From positions 1,860,001-1,924,000 of the forward strand of contig NZ_RKHQ01000001.1 in assembly GCF_003751805.1 (NCBI RefSeq): a stretch of DNA of 64,000 nucleotides, in the 5' to 3' direction. Positions 52,271 to 60,738 of this stretch are shown here, piece by piece. The notes under the pieces were generated by a model, which did not search any database, had not been told where the DNA came from, and was given only the letters and a program-made list of their open reading frames with translations. The DNA is from Salana multivorans. GTDB lineage: Bacteria; Actinomycetota; Actinomycetes; Actinomycetales; Beutenbergiaceae. Within the stretch, counting starts at the first letter, position 1. Each line of letters opens with the position of its first letter. A program made the position numbers and the translations under genes.

Positions 52271-53358
52271 GGCTCTCCCGGGACGTCCTCGCACGGCTCG
52301 GCGAACCGTTTCGGCTCGGCGCGGCCGGGAAGAGCTGGTCGCGCCAGCTCGCCGTCTGGGGAACGGCATCGCTCCTGGTCCTGGGCGCACTCGTGCTGTG
52401 GCAGGTGCGGGCGACTCTCCATCACGAGTACCTGGCATCGCTCGACTCCGGCGGCAACCTCGTCGTGCTGAGCGGTGCCGACGGGAGCGGCGGTGTCGAC
52501 GCAGCCCTGTGCCAGGAGGTCCGTGGCTGGAGCGTCGTCATGGAGACCGGGTCGGTCCGTCGACTCGGGATCTACCAGGTCGAGCAGGCTCCGGGCACGT
52601 CGCTCCAGGTCGCCGAGGTCGATACCCAGCTGGTCACCGTCCTCGCCTCCTCTCGGGTCGAGGTGCGCGGGGAACCGTCGGCCGACGCGCCGGCGGTCCT
52701 CGTGGGGAGCAGCGTCGTCGAGGTGCTCGGCGTCGGCTCGGGTGAGTTGTCGCTGCGAGGCATCGGTCCGGTGAACGTCGTCGGTGCGTACTCCTTCGCT
52801 GCCACGACCGACACGATGGAGCGATGGATCCTCATCCCGACGGCGGTGTCGGGGCCTTCCGACGAGTGCTGGATCCAGGCGCGCGAGGGGTGGCGAGGTG
52901 ACCTCCTCGACCTGCTCGGCCAGCGTCTGGCCGGGAGCAGCGTCGACGTCACGACCGTGCGGTCCGCCTCACCGGAGGAGTCTGTCGACGGGGCGCTGGT
53001 GGTGCTGGACGCGTGGGGACTGCGAGCCCTCATGCTCGCCCTCGGCCTCCTGCAGGCCGGCTTGGTCGTCCGGGTGGCGCGCCCCGAGCTCGCGCTCCTT
53101 CGGATTCTCGGATTCGGACCGCTCGATCGCGCCGCCTACCTCGGCGCGCGAGCGCTCCGGGGTCTCGTGATCGGTCTGGGCGTCGTCTCGTCGGCCTGGC
53201 TTCCGCTGCTGGTGCTCACCGGAGCCGTCGACATCGCGGCGACCTATCTGAGCTGCTGTGCGCTCGTCGCGGGCGTGGGGTGCTGGGTGCTGCTGCTCGT
53301 GCTGCTCGGTGGGATGGTGGCGGGCCGGAGGACCTTCTTCGCGATCCGCGAGATCTAG
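52252..53358 (+). CDS. FtsX/MacB-like ABC permease of the bacteriocin-like operon
   Basis: A 368-residue permease with MacB topology: one N-terminal helix (about 33-52), a large extracellular domain (about 53-250) and three C-terminal helices (about 252-275, 300-325, 335-358). The GTG at 52252 lies inside the ATPase gene (19-base overlap), so expression is coupled. The stop codon TAG ends on the first base of the right-hand 57-bp repeat. Conserved FtsX sequence signals are weak; I rely on topology and partner ATPase. A bacteriocin-immunity role is plausible. Confidence 0.8.
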   Translation: MPSRRLRLSRDVLARLGEPFRLGAAGKSWSRQLAVWGTASLLVLGALVLWQVRATLHHEYLASLDSGGNLVVLSGADGSGGVDAALCQEVRGWSVVMETGSVRRLGIYQVEQAPGTSLQVAEVDTQLVTVLASSRVEVRGEPSADAPAVLVGSSVVEVLGVGSGELSLRGIGPVNVVGAYSFAATTDTMERWILIPTAVSGPSDECWIQAREGWRGDLLDLLGQRLAGSSVDVTTVRSASPEESVDGALVVLDAWGLRALMLALGLLQAGLVVRVARPELALLRILGFGPLDRAAYLGARALRGLVIGLGVVSSAWLPLLVLTGAVDIAATYLSCCALVAGVGCWVLLLVLLGGMVAGRRTFFAIREI

Positions 53359-53414
53359 GCCGGGTCGCGGGGCACCTCCGGCGGCCCCGCGCCCGTCGAC
53401 CCTCCGGTGCGCGG
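53358..53414. repeat. 57-bp direct repeat, right copy (module boundary)
   Basis: Matches 49355-49411 at 56 of 57 positions in the same orientation. It starts on the last base of the permease stop codon and ends 27 bases before the -10 of the VOC gene. In an ancestor without the module, one copy would have formed the purA-VOC spacer. Confidence 0.95.
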
Positions 53415-53453
53415 CCCGCTCGCGGGCGGACGGGCGTCGGTAGCATCCGGCGC

Positions 53454-53903
53454 ATGGCCATCAGACTCGAGAACGTCGGCATCGCCGTCCGCGACCTCGA
53501 CGCCACGATCGCGTTCTTCACCGACCTCGGGCTCACGCTCGTCGGGCGGGACACGGTCAGCGGCGAGTGGGCCGACACCGCGGTCGGCCTCGACGGGAAC
53601 CACGCCCGGATCGCGCTCCTGAGCACCCCGGACGGCCACGGCCGCATCGAGCTGTTCGAGTACCTGCACCCCGACGCGATCGAGACCGAGCCGACGCTGC
53701 CGAACGAGATCGGGATGCACCGCGTCGCCCTCGCCGTCGACGACCTCGACGCGGCGCTCGCGGTCGCCGCGCGCCACGGCTGCCACCCGCTCCGCGGCGT
53801 CGCGACGTACGAGGACGTCTACCGGCTCACCTACCTGCGTGGCCCCAGCGGCATCCTCGTGATGCTCGCGGAGGACCTGAGAGCCGGCCGCCCCGACGGG
53901 TGA
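53454..53903 (+). CDS. VOC-family (glyoxalase/bleomycin-resistance fold) protein
   Basis: A 149-residue single-domain pair of beta-alpha-beta-beta-beta modules of the vicinal oxygen chelate family. The start IRLENVGIAVRDLDATIAFFTDLGL and the second module MHRVALAVDDLDAALAVAARHG are typical, and RIELFEYLHP and GPSGILVMLAEDL supply the metal-face residues (His, Glu). Function (isomerase, dioxygenase or binding protein) is undetermined. TAGCAT at 53441-53446 ends 7 nt before the ATG, so the message is probably leaderless and independent of the module. Confidence 0.9.
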   Translation: MAIRLENVGIAVRDLDATIAFFTDLGLTLVGRDTVSGEWADTAVGLDGNHARIALLSTPDGHGRIELFEYLHPDAIETEPTLPNEIGMHRVALAVDDLDAALAVAARHGCHPLRGVATYEDVYRLTYLRGPSGILVMLAEDLRAGRPDG

Positions 53904-54006
53904 GGGGCCCCGGTCCAGCCGCGCCGGCATCTGACACGGTCGGCGCCGTGCGACGAGGGGTGGACCGGTGATGCGGGAGAAACAAACCTTCGCCACGATG
54001 TAGGTC

Positions 54007-55482
54007 ATGGCTACGTCTGCGCCTCCTGCGCCCACGACTCCCGCGGCGGGCTTCGCCGGCTTCCTCGACCGCTACTTCTCGATCACCCAGCGTGGGTCGA
54101 CGATCGGCCGCGAGATCCGCGGCGGGCTCGTCACCTTCTTCGCGATGAGCTACATCATCGTGCTCAACCCGCTCATCATCGGGACCGTCGCCGACGGCTC
54201 CGGGCAGTTCCTCGGCGGGGACGAGCTGTCGTCGGTCGCGAAGGTCGCCGCCGCGACCGCGCTCATCGCCGGCATCATGTCGATCCTCATGGGCGTCGTC
54301 GCCCGCTTCCCGATCGCGATGGCGACGGGCCTCGGCCTCAACGCCGTCGTCGCGTTCTCGATCGCGATGCTGCCGGACATGACCTGGGCCGACGCGATGG
54401 GCATCGTCGTCCTCGAGGGCATCATCATCCTGCTGCTCGTCGTCACCGGGTTCCGGGAGGCCGTGTTCAACGCGGTCCCCGCGGAGCTCAAGGTCGCGAT
54501 CAGCGTCGGGATCGGTCTGTTCATCACCTTCATCGGCCTGTTCGACTCCGGCCTGGTGCGCATCCCGGCGTCGCTGGCCACCCCGGTCGAGCTGGGCATC
54601 AACGGCTCCATCGCGTCCTGGCCGCTGCTCGTGTTCGTCGTCGGGCTCGTCACGGCGATCATCCTGTGGATCCGCAACGTCCGCGGCGCCCTGCTCATCT
54701 CGATCGCCGGTGCGACGGTCTTCGCGTTCCTCGTCGAGGCGATCGCGCACGTCGGCGGGGCGCAGGACGGCACGGGCTGGGCCCTCAACACCCCGACCTG
54801 GCCCGGCTCGCCGGTCGCGCTGCCCGACTTCTCCCTCATCGGCCAGTTCTCGCTGTTCGGCTCGATCGAGAAGATCGGCATCATCGCCGTCGTCCTCCTC
54901 GTCTTCACGCTCCTGCTCGCCGACTTCTTCGACACGATGGGGACGATGGTCGCCGTCGGCGCCGAGGCGAACCTGCTCGACGAGGGCGGCAACCCGCCCC
55001 GCACCCGCGAGATCCTCGTCGTCGACTCCGTCGGCGCCATCGCCGGCGGCGTGGGCTCGGTGTCCTCCAACACCGCTTACATCGAGTCGGCCGCCGGTGT
55101 CGGCGAGGGCGCGCGCACCGGTCTCGCGTCCGTCGTGACCGGGACGGCGTTCCTGCTCGCGACGTTCCTCTCGCCGATCGTCAACGTCGTGCCGTTCGAG
55201 GCCGCGACGCCGGCGCTCGTCCTCGTCGGTTTCCTCATGATGACGCAGATCACCGGCATCGACTGGACGAAGCTGGAGATCTCGATCCCCGCCTTCCTCG
55301 TCATCGTCCTCATGCCGTTCACGTACTCGATCACCACGGGCCTCGGCGCCGGGTTCGTCGTGTTCGTGCTCATCAAGATCTTCGTCGGCAAGGCCCGCCA
55401 GGTGCACCCGCTCATGTGGATCGCCTCCGTGCTGTTCGTCCTCTACTTCATCCGCGGCCCGCTCCAGGCACTGCTCGGCTGA
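54007..55482 (+). CDS. NCS2-family purine permease (AzgA-like guanine/hypoxanthine transporter)
   Basis: A 491-residue, roughly 14-helix permease. The AzgA-type start (LDRYFSITQRGSTIGREIRGGLVTFFAMSYIIVLNP), the substrate-site helices DFFDTMGTMVAVG and SVSSNTAYIESAAGV, and the GLGLNAVVAF segment are all intact. It should import purine bases such as hypoxanthine, guanine or adenine with H+, which fits nearby purA and purD. A CACGAT hexamer ends 7 nt before the ATG. No purine riboswitch is seen upstream. A strong terminator hairpin follows 18 bases after the stop. Confidence 0.93.
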   Translation: MATSAPPAPTTPAAGFAGFLDRYFSITQRGSTIGREIRGGLVTFFAMSYIIVLNPLIIGTVADGSGQFLGGDELSSVAKVAAATALIAGIMSILMGVVARFPIAMATGLGLNAVVAFSIAMLPDMTWADAMGIVVLEGIIILLLVVTGFREAVFNAVPAELKVAISVGIGLFITFIGLFDSGLVRIPASLATPVELGINGSIASWPLLVFVVGLVTAIILWIRNVRGALLISIAGATVFAFLVEAIAHVGGAQDGTGWALNTPTWPGSPVALPDFSLIGQFSLFGSIEKIGIIAVVLLVFTLLLADFFDTMGTMVAVGAEANLLDEGGNPPRTREILVVDSVGAIAGGVGSVSSNTAYIESAAGVGEGARTGLASVVTGTAFLLATFLSPIVNVVPFEAATPALVLVGFLMMTQITGIDWTKLEISIPAFLVIVLMPFTYSITTGLGAGFVVFVLIKIFVGKARQVHPLMWIASVLFVLYFIRGPLQALLG

Positions 55483-55500
55483 GCCAGCACGACTCCTCGC

Positions 55501-55546
55501 GAACGGGGAGGCTCGACCGCCGACGGGCGTCCGGGCCTCCCCGTTC
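55501..55546 (+). terminator. Terminator hairpin after the purine permease gene
   Basis: GAACGGGGAGGC at 55501-55512 pairs perfectly with GCCTCCCCGTTC at 55535-55546 around a 22-nt loop, shortly after the permease stop codon. No T-tract follows. Confidence 0.75.
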
Positions 55547-55638
55547 CGCGTCCCCGGCCGGACCTCGACGCGTAGCCTTGGACTTCCACGGTTCGCCGTC
55601 CCGCCCGACAGCCCGTGAGCCAGCGAAGGAGCGCCCCG

Positions 55639-57348
55639 ATGCCCCGTGCCGAAGCCGAGCAGACCCGGCGCGAGCGCTCGGGCCGTCGCCCAGCCGAGTC
55701 GGTCGAGCGCGAGCTCAAGCTCCGCCTGGCCCCCGGCACGCCGCTGCCGCCGCTCGACCTGCCCGGCATCGAGGTGCGGCGACGCGGCGTCGTCGCGCTC
55801 CACGCGATCTACCACGACACCCCGGACGCCCGGCTCGCCCGCTGGGGGATCACGCTGCGCCGGCGGACCGGCGGCGAGGACGAGGGGTGGCACCTCAAGC
55901 TCGGGTCCCGGTCCGCGCGGTCGGGCCTCGACCGCCGCGTCGAGCTGCACGTCCCGCTCGCGGCGGGCGAGGTCGGTCAGCCGCCGGCCGAGCTGCTCGA
56001 CGTCGTGGCGGCGCTGACCCGCGGCGTCCCCGTCGTCCCCCTCGCCGGCGTGCAGACCCGGCGCCGGCTCTGGGAGCTCGTCGCGCCGGGGCTCGGGGCG
56101 GGCGACGCGGCCGGTGACGGTGCGGCCGAGGCCGTCGCGGTGGCGCTCGTGTCGGACGACGGCGTGGTCACGACCCGGATCGGCCCGGACGGCGAGCTGC
56201 ACCAGGGGGAGGTGTTCCGCGAGATCGAGGTGGAGCTCGTCCTCGACGCCGACGGTCGTCCGCACCCGCGCGCCAAGGAGGTCGTGCGCGCGCTGCGGCG
56301 GTTGCTCCGGGACGTCGGTGCGACGCCGAGCCCGCGCAGCAAGGGCGCCCAGGCCCTCGGCGGGCTGGCCCGCGGGTCGGCCGACGTGACGGTGCCGGAG
56401 GTCCCGCGCAAGCCGACGGTCGCCGAGCTCCTGCGCGTCGTCGTCGCGCGCCAGGTGACCGAGCTGCTGGACGCCGACGTGCGCGTGCGGCGCGGCGAGG
56501 AGACCGGGGTGCACGACCTGCGGGTCGCCGCGCGGACGCTGCGCAGCGTGCTGCGGACCTTCGCGCCCGTGCTCGACGAGGAGTGGGCGCGCGACCTGCG
56601 CCGGGAGCTGGCGTGGATCGCCGGGGCGTTCGGAGAGGTCCGGGACATCGAGGTCCAGGTCGAGCTGCTGCACGCCGACGCCGCGCGGCTGGCCGACGAC
56701 CCGGTCGCGGGCGCCCCCGGCGACGCGGGCGTCGCCGAGCCCGATGGCGAGGCCGGCGTCGAGAGCGTGAGCGACACCGAGCTGGCGCGCGCCGCCGTCG
56801 TGGCCGCGCTGGAGCCGCGGTTCGTCGCGGCGCACCGGCGCGCCGTCGAGGACCTCCGCTCCGAGCGCTACCTCGCCCTGGTCGACGCGCTCGTCGCCGC
56901 GGCGGGAGAGCCCGGCGTCCGTGCGGACCGGTCGGAGGAGCGCGCCCGTCGCGCGCTCGCCCCGCTCGTCGCCGCGGCCGCCCGACGCGCTCGCCGCCGG
57001 GTGAAGCTGCTGCGGGCCGGGCGGGACCCGCACGCCTGGCACCGAGCGAGGATCGGCGCCAAGCGCGCGCGGTACGCGGCCGACGCGCTCGCGCTCGTCG
57101 GGTGGCGGCCGGCGGAGCGCGCGGCCGCCCGGCTCAAGAAGGCGACGGCGGTCCTGGGCGACGTCCACGACGCGCACGTCGCGCGCGGGATGCTGCGGGA
57201 GATCGCCCTGTCGGGCGACGGGCTCGACCGGCTGACCCCGTACCTGCTCGGGCGGCTGGACGGCGTCGAGGCGGCCCGCGAGCTGGAGCTGCAGGAGGCG
57301 TTCCTCGACTCCCGTCCGAGGCTGCGCCGCGTGCTCGAGGAGCTCTAG
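55639..57348 (+). CDS. CYTH-CHAD domain protein
   Basis: A 569-residue fusion. The CYTH (triphosphate tunnel) domain at about 25-220 begins with the ExExK motif in SVERELKLRL, and the CHAD domain at about 255-560 is helical with conserved His/Arg (VHDLRVAARTLRSVLRTF, then WHRARIGAKRARYAAD). CYTH enzymes cleave or make phosphate polymers, and CHAD binds polyphosphate, so phosphate storage is the likely theme. The ATG at 55639 follows GAAGGAG at 7 nt; an upstream in-frame GTG was rejected. TAGCCT at 55573-55578 is a probable -10. Its stop overlaps the convergent MFS stop. Confidence 0.92.
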   Translation: MPRAEAEQTRRERSGRRPAESVERELKLRLAPGTPLPPLDLPGIEVRRRGVVALHAIYHDTPDARLARWGITLRRRTGGEDEGWHLKLGSRSARSGLDRRVELHVPLAAGEVGQPPAELLDVVAALTRGVPVVPLAGVQTRRRLWELVAPGLGAGDAAGDGAAEAVAVALVSDDGVVTTRIGPDGELHQGEVFREIEVELVLDADGRPHPRAKEVVRALRRLLRDVGATPSPRSKGAQALGGLARGSADVTVPEVPRKPTVAELLRVVVARQVTELLDADVRVRRGEETGVHDLRVAARTLRSVLRTFAPVLDEEWARDLRRELAWIAGAFGEVRDIEVQVELLHADAARLADDPVAGAPGDAGVAEPDGEAGVESVSDTELARAAVVAALEPRFVAAHRRAVEDLRSERYLALVDALVAAAGEPGVRADRSEERARRALAPLVAAAARRARRRVKLLRAGRDPHAWHRARIGAKRARYAADALALVGWRPAERAAARLKKATAVLGDVHDAHVARGMLREIALSGDGLDRLTPYLLGRLDGVEAARELELQEAFLDSRPRLRRVLEEL

Positions 57349-58700
57349 CCGTCCGCCGGACGCCCCGTCCCGAGCGAGCGCTCCGCGTCGTCGATCATCG
57401 ACGGGCGCACGGTGAGCGCGAGGTAGACGCAGGCGGCGAACGAGATCACGCCGGCGCCGACGAAGGTCGCGACGAGGCCCCACCGCTCGGCCACCAGCCC
57501 GCCGGCGATCGCGCCCAGCGGCATCAGCCCGTACGCGAGCGTGCGGGAGGCTCCGCCGACGCGGCCGAGCAGCTCGCCGGGCACGATCCGCTGCCGCAGC
57601 GCCATCGAGACGACGTTGCCGATCGAGTTGAGCACCCCGACGAGCGCGAGGACGGCGGCGAGCAGCACCCCGTCGGCGACCGGGATCAGCGCGAGCAGCA
57701 GCAGGCTGTTGAGCGTGAGCGACGCGACGATCGTCGGCAGCTCGCCGAACCGGTTCCGCACCGTCGGGGCCAGGAACGAGCCACCGACGGCGCCGGCGGC
57801 GAACCCCAGCATGAGCAGCGGGAACTGCGCCTCGGTCAGCCCCACGTGCGACGTCGCGCCGACCACCCAGAGGATGAACACCGCGAAGTAGCCCGTGCTG
57901 GCGAAGTTGAGCACCGAGGAGGTGATGACCATCGGCCGCACGACCGGGTGGTGCACGAGAAAGGAGAGGCCCTCGCGGACCTCGGCCAGCGGGCGGGCGA
58001 GCGGGCTGCGGCGCGTCGGGCGGGCGGGGCGGGCGGGCGAGTCCTCGCGCGCCGGGGCGTGGCGGTAGCTGCCGCGCAGGCCGACGAGGAGGACGAGCGC
58101 GGCGAGCGCCGCGAGCGCTGCCGCCGACCCGAGCCCGACGCCCGCGCCGACCACGACGAGCGCGCCGGCCAGCGGGGCGCCGAGGAACCCGTTGGCGACC
58201 TGCTGCACGGCGACGATCCGGCCGTTCGCGGTGGAGAGGCGGTCGCGGGGGACGAGGTCCGGCACGATCGACGTCGCGCCGAGGTCGGCGACCACCTCCG
58301 TGATCCCGTACGCCAGGGTGAGCGCGACGAGCAGCTGCATGCTGAGCAGGCCGAGCCCGCCGAGCACCGCGCCGCCGGCGAGCAGGCCCGCGCGGATCAC
58401 CAGGGCGGTGATCTGGGCCTGGCGACGATCGATCCGGTCGATCAGGACGCCGGCCGCGAGCCCGAACAGGAGCCAGGGCAGCCAGGTCGCGGCCGACAGG
58501 AGCGAGATCTGGGCCGGGGACGACGTGAGCCCGAGGGCGAGCAGCGGCACGAGCGTGCCGAGCAGGCCGTCCCCCAGGTTGGCCAGCCCCGTCGAGGTGA
58601 GCTGCGCGGCGAACGGGCGGCCGAGCGGGAGGCGGGGTGACGGCGGGGGTGAGGTGGTCGCGGGGGCGTCGCTGCCGCGCGCGGCGTGGGTGGCGGACAT
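57345..58700 (-). CDS. MFS transporter (MFS_3-like drug exporter)
   Basis: A 451-residue, 12-helix MFS exporter of the kind related to EntS and tetracycline/macrolide pumps. The N-terminal LTSTGLANLGDGLLGTLVPLLAL and the loop GVLIDRIDRRQAQI (motif A variant) are typical, as is the symmetric RNRFGELPTI loop in the second half. I chose the ATG at 58700 because it gives a normal cytoplasmic start; in-frame sequence upstream runs into the operator array. The gene is divergent from an HTH regulator across three operator dyads, so it is probably induced by its own substrate. The stop codon overlaps that of the CYTH-CHAD gene. Confidence 0.9.
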   Translation of the reverse strand: MSATHAARGSDAPATTSPPPSPRLPLGRPFAAQLTSTGLANLGDGLLGTLVPLLALGLTSSPAQISLLSAATWLPWLLFGLAAGVLIDRIDRRQAQITALVIRAGLLAGGAVLGGLGLLSMQLLVALTLAYGITEVVADLGATSIVPDLVPRDRLSTANGRIVAVQQVANGFLGAPLAGALVVVGAGVGLGSAAALAALAALVLLVGLRGSYRHAPAREDSPARPARPTRRSPLARPLAEVREGLSFLVHHPVVRPMVITSSVLNFASTGYFAVFILWVVGATSHVGLTEAQFPLLMLGFAAGAVGGSFLAPTVRNRFGELPTIVASLTLNSLLLLALIPVADGVLLAAVLALVGVLNSIGNVVSMALRQRIVPGELLGRVGGASRTLAYGLMPLGAIAGGLVAERWGLVATFVGAGVISFAACVYLALTVRPSMIDDAERSLGTGRPADG

Positions 58701-58716
58701 CGGCGCCGTCCTTCCG

Positions 58717-58722
58717 TAGAGT
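58717..58722 (+). promoter_or_regulatory. Probable -10 of the HTH regulator gene
   Basis: TAGAGT at 58717-58722 would place the start of transcription near 58729-58730, at the first operator dyad, with a leader of about 45 nt. Bound repressor would block initiation or early elongation. Confidence 0.4.
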
Positions 58723-58727
58723 CGTCG

Positions 58728-58773
58728 TGCAGAGGAACCTCTGCAAAGGAATCTATGCAAAGGTATCTCTGCA
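58728..58773. promoter_or_regulatory. Operator array: three overlapping 18-bp dyads, 14-bp period
   Basis: Three 14-base units, TGCAGAGGAACCTC (58728), TGCAAAGGAATCTA (58742) and TGCAAAGGTATCTC (58756), are followed by a closing TGCA (58770-58773). Each unit plus the next TGCA forms an 18-bp dyad; the first is a perfect palindrome (TGCAGAGG/CCTCTGCA around AA). The array fills the space between the two divergent starts and ends one base before the regulator ATG at 58775. It is the likely binding site of that regulator. Confidence 0.85.
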
Positions 58774-58774
58774 T

Positions 58775-59401
58775 ATGACGGATGGCAAGCACGAGTCCGA
58801 CGAGCCCGTCGAGCCCGGCGCGGACGCGCAGCAGCGACGGCACCTCTCGGTCGGGCCGGAGGCGCTCAAGGCGTTCGCGCACCCCCTGCGGATGGCGCTG
58901 TACTCGGAGCTCGGCCGGCGCGGGTCGGCGACGGCGAGCGGCCTCGCCCGCGCGCTGGGGGAGAGCAGCGGCCAGACGAGCTACCACCTGCGTCAGCTCG
59001 AGCGGCACGGCTTCGTCGAGGACGACCCGCGGCGCACCGGCGGGCGCGAGCGCTGGTGGCGGTCCGTCGGGTTCGACATGACCGACCCGCAGCTCCTCGC
59101 CGATCCGTCGACCAAGCCGGCGGCGATGGCCGTCCTGCACCAGGTGATCGCCGAGCGGGCGACCGCCCTGACGGCCTGGGCCAACTCGAGCGACCCGATG
59201 CGCGAGCAGGTCGGCCTGCTGTCGGGTGCGACGGTCGAGCTCACGCCGGCGGAGATCGAGGAGCTGTCGGCGCAGCTGCAGGAGCTGGTCCAGGCCAGGA
59301 TCCGCGTCGCCCGGGGACGGACCGCCCCGCCCGACGCGGTCCGGACGCGGATCTACCTCGACGTCGTCCCGCTCGTCGAGGTCGAGCCCCCCGCGCGCTG
59401 A
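58775..59401 (+). CDS. ArsR/HTH-type transcriptional regulator, likely repressor of the divergent exporter
   Basis: A 208-residue winged-helix regulator. The DNA-binding domain is at about 28-100: ALKAFAHPLRMALYSELGRRGSATASGLARALGESSGQTSYHLRQLERHGFVEDDPRR, which is the ArsR-like HTH_20 pattern with recognition helix around SSGQTSYHLRQL. No metal-binding Cys set is visible. The C-terminal half is helical and may sense a small molecule. The ATG at 58775 follows the operator array directly. Autoregulation and control of the exporter at 57345-58700 are inferred from the layout. Confidence 0.9.
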   Translation: MTDGKHESDEPVEPGADAQQRRHLSVGPEALKAFAHPLRMALYSELGRRGSATASGLARALGESSGQTSYHLRQLERHGFVEDDPRRTGGRERWWRSVGFDMTDPQLLADPSTKPAAMAVLHQVIAERATALTAWANSSDPMREQVGLLSGATVELTPAEIEELSAQLQELVQARIRVARGRTAPPDAVRTRIYLDVVPLVEVEPPAR

Positions 59402-59453
59402 CCTCGACCCCGCGCGGCGGCGTCCCGTCGCCGCGCCAGTAGGCTCGTGGTCC

Positions 59454-60734
59454 GTGAAGATCCTCCTTATCGGCTCCGGTGCCCGAGAGCACGCCCTGGC
59501 CCGCTCGCTCGCGCAGGCGGGTGCCGACCTCGTCGTCGCACCCGGCAACCCCGGCACCGCCGCGCTCGGGGAGAACCGCGCGGTCGAGGCCACCGACCCC
59601 GCCGCCGTCACCGCGCTCGCGCGGGAGGTGGGCGCCGACCTCGTCGTCGTCGGCCCGGAGGCCCCGCTGGTGGCCGGCGTCGCCGACGCGGTGCGCGCGG
59701 CCGGGATCCCCGTGTTCGGCCCCGACGCGGCCGCCGCCCGGCTCGAGGGGTCGAAGGCGTTCGCGAAGGACGTCATGGCTGCGGCCGGCGTCCCGACCGC
59801 GATGGCCCACGTGTGCACGACGCTCGCCGAGGTCGAGGCGGCGGTCGATGCGTTCGGCGCCCCCTACGTCATCAAGGACGACGGGCTGGCCGCGGGCAAG
59901 GGCGTCGTGGTGACGTCGGACCGGGCCGAGGCCCTCGCCCACGCGGCGGCGTGCCTGGCGAAGACCGACGACGAGGCGCGGGCCGTGGTGGTCGAGGAGT
60001 TCCTCGACGGTCCCGAGGTCTCGCTGTTCTGCCTCTCCGACGGGACGAGCGTCGTGCCGCTGGAGCCGGCGCAGGACTTCAAGCGGATCGGCGAGGGCGA
60101 CACCGGCCCCAACACGGGTGGCATGGGCGCGTACTCCCCGCTCGACTGGGCCCCCGACGGTCTCGTCGACGAGGTCGTGGCCCGGGTCGCGCAGCCGACG
60201 ATCGAGGAGCTGGCGCGCCGCGGCGCCCCGTTCGTCGGGCTGCTCTACTGCGGGCTCGCGCTCACGTCGCGCGGCCTGCGGGTCATCGAGTTCAACGCGC
60301 GGTTCGGCGACCCCGAGACGCAGGTCGTGCTCGCGCGGCTGCGCTCCCCGCTCGACGACGCGCTGCTCGCCGCGGCGACCGGCCGGCTCGACCAGGTCGA
60401 GCTCACCTGGGACGCGGGCTCCGCCGTCACGGTCGTCGTCGCGGCGCCGGGCTACCCCGAGGGCGCCGTCACGGGCGGGACGATCACCGGTGTCGAGGCC
60501 GCCGAGGAGCTCGACGACGTGTGGGTCCTGCACGCCGGCACCGCCCGGGACGCCGACGGGGAGCTCGTGAGCTCGGGCGGCCGGGTGCTCTCGGTGGTGG
60601 GCGCGGGCGCGACGCTCGCGCGGGCCCGCGGTGCCGCCTACGCCGGCGTCGAGCGGATCGGCCTGGCCGACGCCCGCGTCCGGCGCGACATCGCGCTGGC
60701 CGCCGAGCACGGCGAGGTCGAGGTCCCGGGCTAG
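59454..60734 (+). CDS. purD: Phosphoribosylamine-glycine ligase
   Basis: A 426-residue ATP-grasp enzyme that joins glycine to phosphoribosylamine, the second step of purine synthesis. The N-domain starts KILLIGSGAREHALARSL; the ATP-grasp region has KDDGLAAGKGVVV and EEFLDGPEVSLFCLSDG; and GEGDTGPNTGGMGAYSP and VIEFNARFGDPETQVV hold the catalytic and metal residues. GTG 59454 is supported by alignment at residue 1 and by TAGGCT at 59440-59445, 8 nt upstream. Purine genes purA and the permease lie nearby but are not in one operon. A REP-like element follows the stop. Confidence 0.96.
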   Translation: MKILLIGSGAREHALARSLAQAGADLVVAPGNPGTAALGENRAVEATDPAAVTALAREVGADLVVVGPEAPLVAGVADAVRAAGIPVFGPDAAAARLEGSKAFAKDVMAAAGVPTAMAHVCTTLAEVEAAVDAFGAPYVIKDDGLAAGKGVVVTSDRAEALAHAAACLAKTDDEARAVVVEEFLDGPEVSLFCLSDGTSVVPLEPAQDFKRIGEGDTGPNTGGMGAYSPLDWAPDGLVDEVVARVAQPTIEELARRGAPFVGLLYCGLALTSRGLRVIEFNARFGDPETQVVLARLRSPLDDALLAAATGRLDQVELTWDAGSAVTVVVAAPGYPEGAVTGGTITGVEAAEELDDVWVLHAGTARDADGELVSSGGRVLSVVGAGATLARARGAAYAGVERIGLADARVRRDIALAAEHGEVEVPG

Positions 60735-60738
60735 ACCC

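Noticed and set aside
53904..54006. Purine riboswitch before the purine permease
   Set aside because: The spacer is only 103 bases, lacks the conserved three-way-junction loops, and a leaderless -10 sits directly before the ATG.
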